Below, one piece after another: positions 14,566-16,015 of a stretch of DNA of 16,015 nt. The stretch covers positions 1 to 16,015 of the forward strand of contig CAZLXM010000092.1 in the NCBI GenBank assembly GCA_964563105.1, read 5' to 3'. Both the position numbers and the translations under genes were made by a program. Origin of the DNA: CAYVTV01 sp964563105. Lineage in GTDB: Bacteria > Bacteroidota > Bacteroidia > Bacteroidales > GCA-2748055. Position 1 is the stretch's first letter, and every line of letters starts with the position of its first letter. Under the pieces are notes generated by a model. It saw only the letters and a program-made list of their open reading frames with translations, was not told where the DNA came from and searched no databases.

Positions 14566-16015
14566 TTATTCCTTTAACATATTACAAAGCTCTATGTTTA
14601 CTTTTCTAATTTTTTCTTCATTTAATTTAACAACTTTCCTGTCGTAGCTTAATAGTCCGTTCACTTCAATTTCAACATCGGTAATTTGTGTATAAACTGC
14701 TGCGGAATAGCAAAAAGGAATAAGTTTTTTCAATTTTTCAGCCAGTTCTAAATAAGCCATGGTTGCTTCCTCAGAAGTTTTATACTGTATATATCCCCAA
14801 TTCCGGTCTTGTTCCCATAAATGTCCTTCAATTACAAGTCCAATGCCTCCAAATTCACCCAAAACACAACTCCTCTCAGGATCATAAAGGCCCATTACAG
14901 GTTCTGGATAATTATGAACATCGAGCATATCCCCTGTATGGTAATAGTTACCGCCACTTGCAGGATTTACCAGACGGGATGGATCATAGTTTTTTGTCCA
15001 TTCTGTTATATCAAATGTTTTAAACTGCCCCCATGCTTCATTGAAAGGGACCCTGACCACAACACTTGGATTTGAAAATGTCAGATCGATGATTTCTTTC
15101 CATTCCCTCCGGAAATTTTCTTCAGAAACTGCGCTACGTATAAATTCCTGACCATTGAAAAAATTTCTTCTTTGCCACTGAGGTGAGCGGTCTCCGTTTG
15201 GCATATCCTGCCATACCAGTATCCCTTCCCGGTCACAATGATAATACCAGCGGGCAGGCTCAACTTTTACATGCTTCCTGATCATATTAAAACCTAATTC
15301 CTTCGTTTTAACAATATCAAACTTCAATGCTTCATCCGAGGGTGCAGTGTAAAGTCCGTCAGGCCACCATCCCTGATCAAGTGGCCCAAGCTGAAAATAA
15401 TCCTTATTATTAAGTTGCAGGCGAACGATGCCGTTTTTATCCCTTTTTGTTGAAACCTTACGCATCCCTGTATAACTTTTAACCATATCCATAGACTTCC
15501 CTTTCCTTAAAAGTGAAATCTCCAAATCATAAAGAAAAGGTTCTTCCGGACCCCAAAGCTTAGCATCAGGAATATATACCCTGACTTCCTGCCCTTCTGC
15601 TGCCTTTCCGGTAGAAATAACTTTCCCCTGATCAATGACTTTAACCTCAATAATATCTGAATAAACAGCTCCATTCGTAGAAGCTACAACTGAAATATTA
15701 CCTTCATCAATATCCGGAACAATTTTTAAATGTGTGATAAATGCCTGCTCCACAGGTTCCAGCCATACAGTCTGCCAAATCCCTGTTACCGGTGTATACC
15801 ATATGCCACGGGGCTGATCAACCTGCTTCCCTCTTGGTTGAAACCCTTTATCGGTTGGGTCCCAAACTTTTACCGCCAGCTTCTGAGTTTTGTTTTTTGT
15901 AAAAAAAGGTGAAATATCAATACTGAAAGGAGTGTATCCTCCCTTATGGCTTCCGGCCTTAATATCATTAATCAGGACATCAGCCTCCCAGTCAACAGCT
16001 CCAAAGTGAAGTAAA
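14566..16015 (-). CDS. Glycoside hydrolase family 2 enzyme, 5' end outside window
   Basis: Enzyme that removes a terminal sugar, such as beta-galactose, beta-mannose or beta-glucuronic acid, from a glycan. The frame stays open from its stop at 14566 to the window edge, giving 482 visible residues; a GTG at 15753 is only an internal codon because the in-frame sequence upstream of it is plainly GH2. Visible parts in order: the sugar-binding jelly-roll (HFGAVDWEADVLIND, then GGYTPFSIDI and TGIWQTVWLEPV), an immunoglobulin-like domain, and the TIM barrel with GWWPDGLYTAPSDEA, GFNMIRKHVK and GILVWQDMPNGD. The acid/base is Glu326 in VPFNEAWG and the nucleophile is Glu387 in VLGEFGG (counting from the first visible codon). 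Both are intact. The N-terminus, where a signal peptide would be, is missing, so location cannot be judged. Confidence 0.92.
   Translation of the reverse strand, partial: LLHFGAVDWEADVLINDIKAGSHKGGYTPFSIDISPFFTKNKTQKLAVKVWDPTDKGFQPRGKQVDQPRGIWYTPVTGIWQTVWLEPVEQAFITHLKIVPDIDEGNISVVASTNGAVYSDIIEVKVIDQGKVISTGKAAEGQEVRVYIPDAKLWGPEEPFLYDLEISLLRKGKSMDMVKSYTGMRKVSTKRDKNGIVRLQLNNKDYFQLGPLDQGWWPDGLYTAPSDEALKFDIVKTKELGFNMIRKHVKVEPARWYYHCDREGILVWQDMPNGDRSPQWQRRNFFNGQEFIRSAVSEENFRREWKEIIDLTFSNPSVVVRVPFNEAWGQFKTFDITEWTKNYDPSRLVNPASGGNYYHTGDMLDVHNYPEPVMGLYDPERSCVLGEFGGIGLVIEGHLWEQDRNWGYIQYKTSEEATMAYLELAEKLKKLIPFCYSAAVYTQITDVEIEVNGLLSYDRKVVKLNEEKIRKVNIELCNMLKE

Noticed and set aside
14763..15075. Two plus-strand reading frames opposite the GH2 gene
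   Set aside because: They lie antisense to the catalytic barrel of GH2, whose active-site motifs are intact; no sign of independent coding.

Overview
The window is AT-rich bacterial chromosomal DNA, most likely from a member of the Bacteroidota. The support for this is indirect: a Bacteroidota-type -7 promoter element (TAnnTTTG form) sits in front of the yidD-znuABC operon, leaders are A-rich without Shine-Dalgarno sequences, and several proteins are of kinds common in that phylum (PPi-type phosphofructokinase, PQQ-like beta-propeller lipo/secreted protein, GH2 enzyme, YyaL/SPATA20-like protein). A run of ten Ns at 3059-3068 marks an assembly gap, so this is a draft or metagenome-derived scaffold and the join between the left 3 kb and the rest is not proven by sequence. 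No rRNA, tRNA, CRISPR array, insertion sequence or integrase is visible.

Layout. (1) 110-2927, minus strand: a tight four-gene operon yidD - znuA - znuC - znuB. It encodes a YidD membrane-insertion factor followed by a complete zinc/manganese-type ABC importer (lipoprotein, ATPase, permease). Its promoter region carries an 8-bp inverted repeat that looks like an operator, and a related 16-bp palindrome lies inside the end of yidD, 51 bp before znuA. (2) 3085-4308, plus strand: a phosphofructokinase with the residue pattern of PPi-dependent enzymes, followed by a hairpin-T terminator. (3) 4479-11612, plus strand: a three-gene operon that is the most unusual part of the window. The first gene encodes a protein of about 1,711 residues. 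It joins a full 12-helix SLC12-type cation-chloride cotransporter and its cytosolic domain to a roughly 580-residue mostly helical region of unknown function and then a P-loop AAA+/STAND-like ATPase with a winged-helix tail. The second gene overlaps it by 4 bp (ATGA) and encodes a small MscS-type channel-like protein; the third encodes an exported PQQ-like beta-propeller. (4) 11641 to the right edge, minus strand: a YyaL/SPATA20-like thioredoxin-fold protein, a short-chain dehydrogenase and a glycoside hydrolase family 2 enzyme. The GH2 gene runs off the window, so its true start lies beyond 16015.

How the parts may work together. The left operon is a metal-uptake unit probably controlled by metal level. 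The cotransporter-ATPase, MscS-like protein and propeller are translationally or transcriptionally linked, which suggests one membrane system, plausibly for ion or cell-volume homeostasis in which an ATP-dependent switch controls a secondary transporter. That is inference from architecture and gene order, not demonstrated. The right-hand minus-strand genes look like ordinary metabolic genes and share no obvious pathway.
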